This document shows, one piece after another, positions 55,196-63,772 of a stretch of DNA of 64,000 nt. A model generated the notes under the pieces. That model was not told where the DNA came from. It ran no database searches and was given only the letters and a program-made list of their open reading frames with translations. The stretch's first letter is position 1. Every line of letters starts with the position of its first letter. This DNA comes from Balneolaceae bacterium UBA3186 (GTDB lineage: Bacteria; Bacteroidota; Rhodothermia; Balneolales; Balneolaceae), in assembly GCA_002364085.1 (NCBI GenBank), contig DEXK01000021.1, forward strand, positions 9,982 through 73,981, read 5' to 3'. A program made the translations under genes and the position numbers.

Positions 55196-55675
55196 TCATG
55201 ATCGGACCTCGACTCTTGCGGTAAGAGTTATGCTTTCTCCAGCCGCAAGAGCAGGAACTAGCCATTGTATGCGTCTGTATTCCTGAGCAGGAATGACGCG
55301 ATTTACCTGTGATCCGTCCGGCAAAGTAACCTGACGAGTCAATGGAGGTTGTCTGAAGTCATTAGCCGTTGGGCTAACACTTGCCCCACTTAATTCCGGC
55401 GAAGCGGAGTTATCGAGATAGAACATCTCAAGTGGAATTGGCAAAACAGGAGTAATTTGTGTTAAACTACCATCTGTTTCATTCTGATAAGTTAGTCGAT
55501 ATTCGATGATATCTCCTGGCTTAATTTCGGTTACTTCAGTTGCAACCTCATTACCATCTGCACCCAATGTGATTTTGAAAGCCTTCAAAACTGAAGACAA
55601 TTCATCATTTTGTGCATTGGCATTTACAGATAAACCCAGAAATAAAACGAATAAAAATAGAGACTTATATTTCAT
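55196..55675 (-). CDS. Small secreted DUF11-like protein, first gene of the surface locus
   Basis: 159 aa. Signal peptide MKYKSLFLFVLFLGLSVNAN followed by AQ. The mature part is one DUF11-like domain: TEIKPGDIIEYRLTYQNETD, then LPIPLEMFYLDNSASPELSG, and a final ESITLTARVEVRS at the very C-terminus. Comparable to the terminal domains of the 884-aa and 3260-aa proteins, so it looks like a single-domain version of the same building block. It is preceded by a structured leader RNA (55693-55744), and the ATG is 17 nt after that structure. Confidence 0.8.
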   Translation of the reverse strand: MKYKSLFLFVLFLGLSVNANAQNDELSSVLKAFKITLGADGNEVATEVTEIKPGDIIEYRLTYQNETDGSLTQITPVLPIPLEMFYLDNSASPELSGASVSPTANDFRQPPLTRQVTLPDGSQVNRVIPAQEYRRIQWLVPALAAGESITLTARVEVRS

Positions 55676-55979
55676 AAGTATGTTTATTTTTAGTTATTAG
55701 CCGCATTTTGCGACTGGAACAAGATACCCAGACCTGCTAAGAACCACCGTTAAATAGCTTTAATGAAGAGGGTCTAATTTTCTATTTTAGTATTAGAGCT
55801 TCTTAATATTTAAATACGCATTTGAAAGGCTTTGGATTGCGTTTTTTGAAAATATCTCAATTTCAAACCATTTTTAATTAACTTTTATTAATCGTAGAAT
55901 TATTATCCATTAAAATATATCTTATAATGTTTTTTATATCCTTAGATTAAAGCCTATTAAATAATTGAGACTAGTTTTT
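55676..55979. other. Divergent intergenic region between the surface locus and the DUF58 gene
   Basis: 304 nt containing the structured leader (55693-55744) for the minus-strand locus and otherwise AT-rich DNA that should carry both promoters. I see no convincing TTG/TAnnTTTG pair at the right spacing, so no promoter box is named. Confidence 0.5.
55693..55744 (-). promoter_or_regulatory. Predicted three-way-junction leader RNA of the DUF11 surface locus
   Basis: In RNA sense the closing stem is GUUCUUAGC (55744-55736) with GCUAAUAAC (55701-55693), 8 of 9 pairs. Inside are hairpin 2, CUGG-10 nt loop-CCAG (55731-55714), and hairpin 3, CGCA-AAA-UGCG (55712-55702). Joining strands are AGGU and a single U. 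The structure ends 17 nt before the ATG of the 159-aa gene. It matches no riboswitch class that I can identify; it could bind a ligand or protein, or control translation start. Confidence 0.55.
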
Positions 55980-56855
55980 ATGGTATCTAAAGAGATTCTG
56001 AAAAAAATTCGCAAGCTAGAAATTCAAACTAAAGGCATTGTTAACACTTTGTTTGGAGGAGAATATCAATCTGCTTTTAAAGGACGGGGAATGGAATTTT
56101 CGGAAGTGCGAGCGTATAACTACGGAGATGATATTCGTCAAATTGATTGGAATGTCACCGCACGAACGGGCGACCCTTATATCAAAATATTTGAAGAGGA
56201 GCGTGAGCAAACACTTATGCTTTGTGTTGATATTTCACCTAGTGGGATGTTCGGAACTCTTTATCAAACCAAAACAGATCTCGCCATAGAAATTTGTGCG
56301 GTTTTGGCTTTTAGTGCTATCAAAAATAGTGATAAAGTTGGTTTGATTTTATTCAGCGATCATATTGAAAAAGTAGTACCACCCAAAAAAGGGAAAACCC
56401 ATGTACTTAGGTTGATCCGGGAATTATACACTACAAAGCCTACAGGAAGAGGTACCAGTATTGCTTCAGCTCTTTCCTATATAAATCGATTACTTGATCG
56501 TAAAGCGATCGTAGTTCTAGCTTCAGATTTCCAAGATGACAATTTTGACAAGCAGCTTAAGATCACAAATCAAAAGCACGATCTGGTAAGCATTATTGTG
56601 AATGATGAACATGAAGAAACTTTACCGAATTTAGGAATTATTCCTTTACGTGATTCAGAATCAAATCAGGAGATCTTGATCGATACTTCAAGTAAAAAAG
56701 TTAGAGATGCTTACTATAAAAAAAGAGTACTAAGGAAAAAAGAACTCTCAGATAAGCTCTTAAAAATGAAGATTGACTCCGTAGAAGTTAATACAAATCA
56801 ATCCTATGTGAGACCACTAATGAACTTCTTTTTACGAAGAGTAAACAGATATTGA
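55980..56855 (+). CDS. DUF58-family protein
   Basis: 291 aa from the ATG at 55980 (MVSKEILKKIRKLEIQTKGI); a TTG 15 nt upstream is less likely. DUF58 hallmark: GRGMEFSEVRAYNYGDDIRQ then IDWNVTARTGDPYIKIFEEE. The C-terminal half is VWA-like with LCVDISPSG in the MIDAS position and GRGTSIASAL. DUF58 proteins normally sit with a MoxR AAA+ ATPase and VWA proteins in MoxR/Bat operons linked to metal or protein maturation and stress resistance. MoxR is not in the window. The stop codon abuts the stop of the convergent M23 gene. Confidence 0.88.
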   Translation: MVSKEILKKIRKLEIQTKGIVNTLFGGEYQSAFKGRGMEFSEVRAYNYGDDIRQIDWNVTARTGDPYIKIFEEEREQTLMLCVDISPSGMFGTLYQTKTDLAIEICAVLAFSAIKNSDKVGLILFSDHIEKVVPPKKGKTHVLRLIRELYTTKPTGRGTSIASALSYINRLLDRKAIVVLASDFQDDNFDKQLKITNQKHDLVSIIVNDEHEETLPNLGIIPLRDSESNQEILIDTSSKKVRDAYYKKRVLRKKELSDKLLKMKIDSVEVNTNQSYVRPLMNFFLRRVNRY

Positions 56856-58130
56856 TCACAAAGTAGCTTCTGCTATTTTGTGAACTCCACCTATTTGCTT
56901 TAGCTCGTTTCTCACTAATTCAATTTTTGATTTATACTCTTCGAGTTCAGTATTTGAGATTCCTTTTGATGGAGGAAGAACAAGCTTAACAGGATTAACA
57001 GGCTGATCATTTTTGTATACGCGGTAATCCAGATGAACACCAGTAACTCTTCCCGTTTTTCCAACATAACCTATAACTTGTCCCTGCCTTACTTTCTGTC
57101 CTTTCCTAATACCACTTGCAAAACCGTTCAAATGCAAATAAGCTGTAGTGTACGTTGAATTATGACGAATCTTAACAATATTTCCACTTGCACCTCTGTA
57201 CTGAGATTCTATGACTTCTCCGTCTCCTACTGAAATTACCGGCGTCCCTAATGGAGCTGCATAATCAACACCGTAATGAGGAATTCTTTTCTTTAAAACC
57301 GGATGAAATCTGCTATGAGAAAAATTAGAGCTTATTCTCTGTGAATATTTAAAAGGGGCCTTTAGTAAAGCTTTTTGAACACTATTACCAACTTCGTCAT
57401 AGTATCCATAAGCGTCGTCACTTTCGTAGAAATAAGCTTCGTAAATTTCACCTCTATGCTCAAACTCTGCTGCAATTATTTGGCCTATTCCGTAAGGTTT
57501 ATCATCTACAAAACGTTTTTCGTAAATAACTTTAAACCCATCCCCTTTGTACAGCCTGAAAAAATCTACTTCCCAACCAAAGATCTCACTTAGTCCATTA
57601 GCTACTAATATGTTAACTCCCTGATCTACCAAAGTTTCATATAGGGAAGATTCAATAGTTCCGTAAGCCGTAGCAATTTCAGTTCTGATTTCTTTCGAAC
57701 CTGTGTCTACAGCTATTCCATCACTCCAATCAAAAATCACGTAATCGGTCGCCGTTTGATGAAAGATCATCCTCAAAGGTGCACCTGTTTCTTTATCATG
57801 ATAGGTGTAATACTTTTGATTCTGATTGATTCTTCTTGGGTTAAATTTACCTTTAGCTTTTTGCTGAATAGTAAAAATATCCTCAGGAGCAACATCTAGT
57901 GATCTTAGAATAACATAAAGACTTTCATTTCTCTTGACTCTAGCCTCTTTAATTGTGGCTTCATCTTTTATGTATCCATAGTTGTCTAAACCGGGAAGCT
58001 CTTCTATTTCTTCAAAACTATTAATAGAAACTGAATCTTCGGTACTTGGTTTTTGATCTTGAAATAAAGAACATCCGGTAAAGAAGCATAGTAATACCAC
58101 TCCGGAAACAAATTTTTTAACCCAAATCAT
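56856..58130 (-). CDS. M23-family peptidoglycan metallopeptidase lipoprotein
   Basis: 424 aa. Lipoprotein signal: MIWVKKFVSGVVLLCFFTGC. The middle region (about 60-260) is an OapA/LysM-like assembly ending in FKYSQRISSNFSHSRFHPVL. The LytM domain at about 270-385 has HYGVDYAAPLGTPVISVGDG (H..D zinc ligands) and AYLHLNGF. The usual H-x-H active-site pair reads HLDYRVY (about 364-370), so the second His is Asp, a variant I recall from other M23 proteins of this architecture. Predicted to cut peptide cross-links in the cell wall, or to activate another hydrolase if inactive. It separates the DUF58 gene from the Bat-like genes. Confidence 0.85.
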   Translation of the reverse strand: MIWVKKFVSGVVLLCFFTGCSLFQDQKPSTEDSVSINSFEEIEELPGLDNYGYIKDEATIKEARVKRNESLYVILRSLDVAPEDIFTIQQKAKGKFNPRRINQNQKYYTYHDKETGAPLRMIFHQTATDYVIFDWSDGIAVDTGSKEIRTEIATAYGTIESSLYETLVDQGVNILVANGLSEIFGWEVDFFRLYKGDGFKVIYEKRFVDDKPYGIGQIIAAEFEHRGEIYEAYFYESDDAYGYYDEVGNSVQKALLKAPFKYSQRISSNFSHSRFHPVLKKRIPHYGVDYAAPLGTPVISVGDGEVIESQYRGASGNIVKIRHNSTYTTAYLHLNGFASGIRKGQKVRQGQVIGYVGKTGRVTGVHLDYRVYKNDQPVNPVKLVLPPSKGISNTELEEYKSKIELVRNELKQIGGVHKIAEATL

Positions 58131-58295
58131 GTATTAATTTTACATTGCAGATGATTACCAAAAAACTACCATTATTTATTCTTATTTCATAAAATCTTTG
58201 AGATGTAAATTTGATTAAACAATGCATCCAAAAGCCGTTATATTAAAATCATTATTTTATATTCATCAAAAAAAATTAAGACAAAATTATCCTTA

Positions 58296-59294
58296 ATGAT
58301 CAAGATTGATCGATATTTGTTTTCTAGAAACTTAGTTATCCTTTTCGCTTGTTTTTGTTTTACTTCAACAACGGCATTAGCGCAAAATATATCCGTTAAA
58401 GGACCTGTTGATTCCTTAACAGTTGGAGAGGTATTTAACTTCTCTATATCCATTAAAAATTCTATTCCGGCTGAAAAGGTACTGTTTCCTGACTCTACTG
58501 CATTTGTAGGAGATATTGATTTTCTATCTTCTAAACACTTTAAAGAAAGTTCATCCAAAGATAGTACAGAATACAGCTTACAATTTTTCGCTATAGATAA
58601 TGCTACAATCCCACCTTTGCCAGTTAGGATTGTCTCGAATTCGGATACTACACTCATTTTTACTGAACCCTACAATTTATACTATAAGCAAACCATCGCT
58701 TCTGAAGACGACGAGTTTAAACCTTTAAAACAGAACTATACCTTTCCCCGGGCTATTTGGCCATACTTGATAGGGCTTTTGATTCTTGCTGCGATAGGAT
58801 TCTTGATTTGGAGTAAGTACTTCAAAAATCAAAAAACTGAAGAAACAGAACCTAAAATCATCCCGGTTTTTAAAAATCCTCTTGATGAACTCGAATCAAT
58901 ACTTATAAAAATAAAAGAACAGCATACTGAAAATCCTGAAAAAGATTTTAAATGGTTTTATAGTGAATTAGGTGATGCTTTACGCTGGTATATTGAAGAG
59001 CTCTATAAAATTCCTGCTCTTGAATCTACTTCCAGAGAAGTTCTTAGGTATATGGATGCATTTGGAGTAGATGTGCAATTAATAAAACACACCAGAATTG
59101 TTTTAAATGAAGCTGACATGACCAAATTCGCCAAATTTAAACCAACACTTGACGAGTCTTGGAATGCTTATAGGGAAGGTCTGGCATTTTTGGAAAGAGC
59201 TAAAACTGTTGACAACATGAGAATTCATCGTATGAAAACGGATTTTGAAAATCAGTTTACAAATGAAGAGGAGACTAATTATGCAGTGGGCTAA
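58296..59294 (+). CDS. BatD/DUF4381-like membrane protein of the Bat locus
   Basis: 332 aa. Signal peptide ends at TTALAQ; a periplasmic beta domain follows (VKGPVDSLTVGEVFNFSISI) to about 150, then one transmembrane helix (WPYLIGLLILAAIGFLIWSK) and a cytoplasmic helical part (WFYSELGDALRWYIEELYKI). This layout matches the membrane proteins placed between DUF58 and BatA in Bacteroidota MoxR operons. Its stop overlaps the VWA gene start by 14 nt, so they are coupled. Confidence 0.7.
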   Translation: MIKIDRYLFSRNLVILFACFCFTSTTALAQNISVKGPVDSLTVGEVFNFSISIKNSIPAEKVLFPDSTAFVGDIDFLSSKHFKESSSKDSTEYSLQFFAIDNATIPPLPVRIVSNSDTTLIFTEPYNLYYKQTIASEDDEFKPLKQNYTFPRAIWPYLIGLLILAAIGFLIWSKYFKNQKTEETEPKIIPVFKNPLDELESILIKIKEQHTENPEKDFKWFYSELGDALRWYIEELYKIPALESTSREVLRYMDAFGVDVQLIKHTRIVLNEADMTKFAKFKPTLDESWNAYREGLAFLERAKTVDNMRIHRMKTDFENQFTNEEETNYAVG

Positions 59295-60276
59295 TCCTGA
59301 ATGGTTCTGGGCTTTTTCATTACTTCCGATTATTATCGGGATATATTTATTCAGGGTTTTTGGAAAAAAAAGACCAGTTTTATCCTTCTCTTCATTAAAT
59401 GACGCTAAGAGCCTACCAGGAAATTGGAAATCTAATATCCATTGGGTTACAGCCTTTTTAACTTGGTGCGGATTTGCTCTTTTGATAATATCGCTCGCCA
59501 GACCTCAGGAAAAACTCACTACCATTGAACGTAATGCTGAAGGCATCGATATTGTAATGGTTATTGATATTTCATCATCAATGCGAGCTGAAGATCTGCA
59601 ACCAAATCGCTTTGAAGCTGCCCGAGAAGTAGCAAAAGAATTTGTTGAAAAAAGAGTATCGGATCGTATTGGTTTAGTGACTTTTGCAATGAAGAGTTTT
59701 ACGGTAGTCCCTCCCACTCTGGATTATAAATTACTTACGCAATTACTCGAAGATCTTGAAATGGGAATTATCGAAGATGGAACTGCGATTGGGATGGGAA
59801 TTGCAACTGCAATAAACCGATTAAAAGACAGCCAGACCAAGAGCAAAGTTATCATTCTTTTAACGGACGGACAGAATAATGCAGGTGAAATTGATCCTGT
59901 AACAGCTGCAGACCTGGCTGTAACATATGGAATCAAAATTTATACTATTGGTGCCGGTACAAGAGGCACAGCTCCTTACCCTATTCAAGATCCAATATTC
60001 GGTAGACGTTATCAAAACATAGAAGTCAATATTGATGAAGAAATGCTTACTTCGGTCGCTCAACTAACAGGCGGAAGATATTACCGCGCAACAGATACTG
60101 AAGAGTTGATAAATGTCTACAATGAAATTGATGAACTTGAAAAATCAGAAGTTGAAGAACTAATCTATACCGATTACAAAGATGAGTACCCGCTTTATTT
60201 GGGCATTTCTTTGCTCCTTTTTTCTATTGCTTTTGTAACCGATCGTTTTGTTTTAAGAAGTGTTGTTGAAGCATAA
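59281..60276 (+). CDS. BatA-like VWA-domain membrane protein
   Basis: 331 aa from the ATG at 59281 (MQWANPEWFWAFSLLPIIIG), with GAGGAG 8 nt upstream. A frame open to 59245 is ignored because the helix starts here. Two N-terminal membrane helices (~8-24 and ~59-78), a VWA domain (~90-290) with MIDAS VIDISSSMRAED, DGTAIGMG and LTDGQNNAGEID, and a C-terminal helix (YLGISLLLFSIAFVTDRFVL). The architecture is that of BatA/BatB aerotolerance proteins. BatB, BatC and BatE are not visible here. Confidence 0.88.
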   Translation: MQWANPEWFWAFSLLPIIIGIYLFRVFGKKRPVLSFSSLNDAKSLPGNWKSNIHWVTAFLTWCGFALLIISLARPQEKLTTIERNAEGIDIVMVIDISSSMRAEDLQPNRFEAAREVAKEFVEKRVSDRIGLVTFAMKSFTVVPPTLDYKLLTQLLEDLEMGIIEDGTAIGMGIATAINRLKDSQTKSKVIILLTDGQNNAGEIDPVTAADLAVTYGIKIYTIGAGTRGTAPYPIQDPIFGRRYQNIEVNIDEEMLTSVAQLTGGRYYRATDTEELINVYNEIDELEKSEVEELIYTDYKDEYPLYLGISLLLFSIAFVTDRFVLRSVVEA

Positions 60277-60442
60277 GCGGAACACAAAAATCAATTTCCA
60301 ACATTCAAATTCCAAATTCTTAATTTCAAAGTTGAATATTCTTTTTTTGGATATTCGATAATCAACTGTTCTTGCGTTCATTGTTCCCACTTCTTTCGTA
60401 CCTTTACTTCTTAAATAGTTCCCTGTACCTCTTAACCTATTC

Positions 60443-63400
60443 ATGAAGAAAAGTACTTTAGTTAAACGAGTCTCTGAGACAACATTATTTTCGGAATACT
60501 TATCATTTGTAAACAACAATAATCATGTTTTAGTAAAGGAAAGTGTAGGTTCATTAACTTCTTTCGCTATAAATGAACTTAGCAAGTCTTTTAAGAATAT
60601 ACTTGTAATAACTGATACAGAAGAAAATGAACGCTTCTTAAAAGCTGATTTAAGTGTTATTTCTGGTTCTAAACTCATTAGTTTCCCCTCAACAAACCAT
60701 AAACCGTACGATACGGGACAGATCGTGGATTCCGGTGCTCTTGTACTCCGATCGGAAGCACTTGAACAAATTAAAGGACGGGCAAAGAAGATTGTTACAG
60801 CCTCAGCTTCAGCAATTTCGGAAAAAGTAGCTCCTCCACACGTGTTGGATAAAGTTAGTGTATCCGTTTCGAAAGGTGATACTCTAGATCCCGAAAATTT
60901 AAAAGAACGACTGGTTGATCAGGGATATAATCCCACCAGGTTTGTGGATGAACCCGGCGATTTTGCTATGCGTGGAGGAATATTTGACATATATCCATTT
61001 GCAGGAGAATACCCCATAAGACTCGAGTTTTTTGGAGACGAGCTTGAATCTATTCGGGAGTTCGACGCTGACTCCCAACGTTCTGTATCTTTCCTCAATC
61101 AGGCAAAATTTATTCCTGATCTTACAAACTTACCGGATTCTGAGAAATCAGGCTTCCTCTCTTATTTCGATGAAGATACTGCTCTGGTCCTTATCAATCC
61201 CGAACTCATTTCTTCTACTATTGAAGAACTTTTTCATCAATCTGATCTAGCTTACAAGGAATTAGAAGATCCGGAAATTTCGACTACTGAAGAACTCTAT
61301 TTATCTGAATCAGAATATATTACGGAGATCAACAAATTTAAGAATCAGATCATATTTGGTTCATCTAAAGAAGCAGCAAGTAATAAATTTTACTTTAGAT
61401 CAAAGCCTCAACCTGATTTCCATGGGAATTTCGAATTATTACGAAAAGAGATAGAACAGCAAAGCCAAGCCGGGAATCATGTTCTGATTTGCTGTGATAA
61501 TGACGGTCAAAAAAGAAGATTCGAAGAATTGCTTGGTGAACGATCAAAAGAATTTGATTACTCATTACTAATTGAATCCTTACATGAAGGCTTTATTTAT
61601 CCTGATTCCGGCTTATGCGTTTATACTGATCACCAGATCTTTAACAGATATTATCGCCCTAAAGTTAAACGGAGAAAACATCAGGGAGGTATATCATTTA
61701 AGGAGCTCAAAGATCTTAATATCGGTGATTTTGTTGTTCACGTAGATTATGGAATTGGTACTTTTGCAGGCTTCAAAAATATACTGGTTAAAGAAACTCA
61801 GCAGGAAGTGGTGGTACTTCGATATAAAGATGATTCTGTTCTTTATGTAAACGTCAGCAGCCTGCACAAACTTCAAAAATATTCCGGAAAAGAAGGAACA
61901 GCTCCCAGAATTACTAAACTAGGCACCGGTGAATGGGCACGCAAAAAAGCTCAAACTAAGAAGAAAGTTAAAGATATAGCCAGAGAACTTATCTTATTGT
62001 ATGCCAAGCGTAAAGCTCAAAAAGCTCATTCCTTTGGTGAAGACACCAGCTGGCAAACCGAGATGGAAGCCAACTTCCAATTTGAAGAAACTCCCGATCA
62101 GGATATTGCAATCCAGGCAGTAAAACAAGATATGGAAAGCGAGCAACCCATGGACCGATTAGTTTGCGGAGATGTTGGCTTTGGTAAGACCGAAGTTGCA
62201 GTAAGAGCGGCGTTCAAAGCAGTAATGGATCATAAACAAGTTGGAGTGCTGGTTCCAACTACCATACTCGCTGAGCAACACGCCAAAACATTCCAAAAAA
62301 GAATGGGGAAATTTCCTGTTTCGGTTGAAGTACTTTCAAGATTCAGAACTAAAGCAGAACAAACTAAAGTTTTGAAAAAGCTGGATGCCGGTGAAGTTGA
62401 CATTCTGATTGGAACTCATAGAATACTCTCAAAAGATATCAAATTTAAGGACCTGGGACTTATCGTAGTTGATGAAGAACAACGTTTTGGGGTCAGCGCT
62501 AAAGAAAAGCTAAAAGAATACAGAGCTGCAGTTGATGTGCTTACTCTTACCGCTACGCCTATCCCAAGAACATTGCAATTTTCACTTATGGGAGCCAGAG
62601 ATCTTAGCATTATTAACACTCCCCCTCCAAACAGACAGCCCGTATACACGGAAATACATAGCTTTGATGAAGAACTAATTAAAGATGCCATCCTTCAGGA
62701 AATGAGTCGGGGCGGGCAAGTATTTTTTATTAATAACAGAGTAAAGAACATTGAAGAAGTCGCTGAAATGATTCGTCGATTGGTTCCCGATGTTCGGGTT
62801 AGATTTGGCCACGGACAGATGACAGGCTCTCAACTTGAGAAAATTATTACCGACTTTTATAATCATAAATTTGACGTGTTGGTATCCACCAATATCGTTG
62901 AAAATGGTATCGACATTGCTAATGCCAACACCATTATCATTAATCAAGCTGATAACTTTGGTTTGGCAGAACTGCATCAACTCAGAGGGCGTGTTGGGCG
63001 TTCGAACCGTAAAGCTTTTTGTTATCTGATCACCCGCCCAATTCAAACACTCACTCCAGAGGCCAGAAAACGATTACTAGCTCTTGAGGAATTTTCAGAT
63101 CTAGGCTCAGGTTTCAACATAGCTATGAGAGATCTGGACATTCGTGGAGCAGGAAACATCCTAGGGGGTGAACAAAGCGGTTTTATCAATGATATTGGCT
63201 TTGAATTGTATTCCAAGATTCTGAATGACGCCGTACGAGAGCTTAAAGAATCTGAGTTCAGCCATATGTTTGAAGGTATAGAAGCAGAAATAGAACTTCC
63301 TGAAACAGTAGTTGAATTTGATGAATCTGCCCTGCTTCCTAATAATTATGTTAGTGATAATGTGGAACGATTAAATCTGTACCGAAAGCTGTCACAAGCC

Positions 63401-63772
63401 AAATCTGAAAAAGAAATTGACGATTGGAGAGAAGAAATTGAAGATCGTTTTGGACCTGCTCCAAAAGCAGCTTTGTACCTGATAGAAGCCAGCAAGATCA
63501 AACTGTTTGCTTCCAGATGCCTATTTACGAAAGTAACCATTCGATCACAACGTATGTGGGCGGTTTGTCCTAAAGCAGAATCTAAGCTGGCTGAACCATT
63601 TTATGAGCAAGGCAAATTTCAATCCATTCTGAAGCAATTAGAGGCTTTACGCCCTAATAAATTCCAACTCATCCAAAAAAATGAAGCAGTTAGATTAGCT
63701 ATTCAGGATATCCCTGATATTTTTGGAGCTACGGAGTTCTTGAAGGGATTGAGTGAGACAATTAATGCATAG
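60443..63772 (+). CDS. mfd: Transcription-repair coupling factor
   Basis: 1109 aa, full length. It displaces RNA polymerase stalled at DNA damage and recruits UvrA. Domains: UvrB-like N-region (~1-330; DEPGDFAMRGGIFDIYPFAG), RNA-polymerase interaction domain (~430; FVVHVDYGIGTFAGFKN), helicase Walker A GDVGFGKTEVAV (~575), Walker B VDEEQRFGV (~676), motif VI QLRGRVGRSNRKAFCYL, and a C-terminal TRCF domain. Monocistronic: a 166-nt gap upstream with an AT-rich inverted sequence (60300-60365), and repeat DNA downstream. Confidence 0.95.
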   Translation: MKKSTLVKRVSETTLFSEYLSFVNNNNHVLVKESVGSLTSFAINELSKSFKNILVITDTEENERFLKADLSVISGSKLISFPSTNHKPYDTGQIVDSGALVLRSEALEQIKGRAKKIVTASASAISEKVAPPHVLDKVSVSVSKGDTLDPENLKERLVDQGYNPTRFVDEPGDFAMRGGIFDIYPFAGEYPIRLEFFGDELESIREFDADSQRSVSFLNQAKFIPDLTNLPDSEKSGFLSYFDEDTALVLINPELISSTIEELFHQSDLAYKELEDPEISTTEELYLSESEYITEINKFKNQIIFGSSKEAASNKFYFRSKPQPDFHGNFELLRKEIEQQSQAGNHVLICCDNDGQKRRFEELLGERSKEFDYSLLIESLHEGFIYPDSGLCVYTDHQIFNRYYRPKVKRRKHQGGISFKELKDLNIGDFVVHVDYGIGTFAGFKNILVKETQQEVVVLRYKDDSVLYVNVSSLHKLQKYSGKEGTAPRITKLGTGEWARKKAQTKKKVKDIARELILLYAKRKAQKAHSFGEDTSWQTEMEANFQFEETPDQDIAIQAVKQDMESEQPMDRLVCGDVGFGKTEVAVRAAFKAVMDHKQVGVLVPTTILAEQHAKTFQKRMGKFPVSVEVLSRFRTKAEQTKVLKKLDAGEVDILIGTHRILSKDIKFKDLGLIVVDEEQRFGVSAKEKLKEYRAAVDVLTLTATPIPRTLQFSLMGARDLSIINTPPPNRQPVYTEIHSFDEELIKDAILQEMSRGGQVFFINNRVKNIEEVAEMIRRLVPDVRVRFGHGQMTGSQLEKIITDFYNHKFDVLVSTNIVENGIDIANANTIIINQADNFGLAELHQLRGRVGRSNRKAFCYLITRPIQTLTPEARKRLLALEEFSDLGSGFNIAMRDLDIRGAGNILGGEQSGFINDIGFELYSKILNDAVRELKESEFSHMFEGIEAEIELPETVVEFDESALLPNNYVSDNVERLNLYRKLSQAKSEKEIDDWREEIEDRFGPAPKAALYLIEASKIKLFASRCLFTKVTIRSQRMWAVCPKAESKLAEPFYEQGKFQSILKQLEALRPNKFQLIQKNEAVRLAIQDIPDIFGATEFLKGLSETINA

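Noticed and set aside
55110..55199. Alternative start of the 884-aa DUF11 gene at 55199 (ATGA overlap with the previous stop)
   Set aside because: It would put 30 polar residues ahead of the signal peptide, while the ATG at 55109 has AGGA upstream and a standard signal. Kept as an alternative only.
58131..58295. TAAATTTG at about 58205 as a Bacteroidota -7 promoter box
   Set aside because: The only TTTG upstream lies a few bases away, not at the required spacing; too weak to list.
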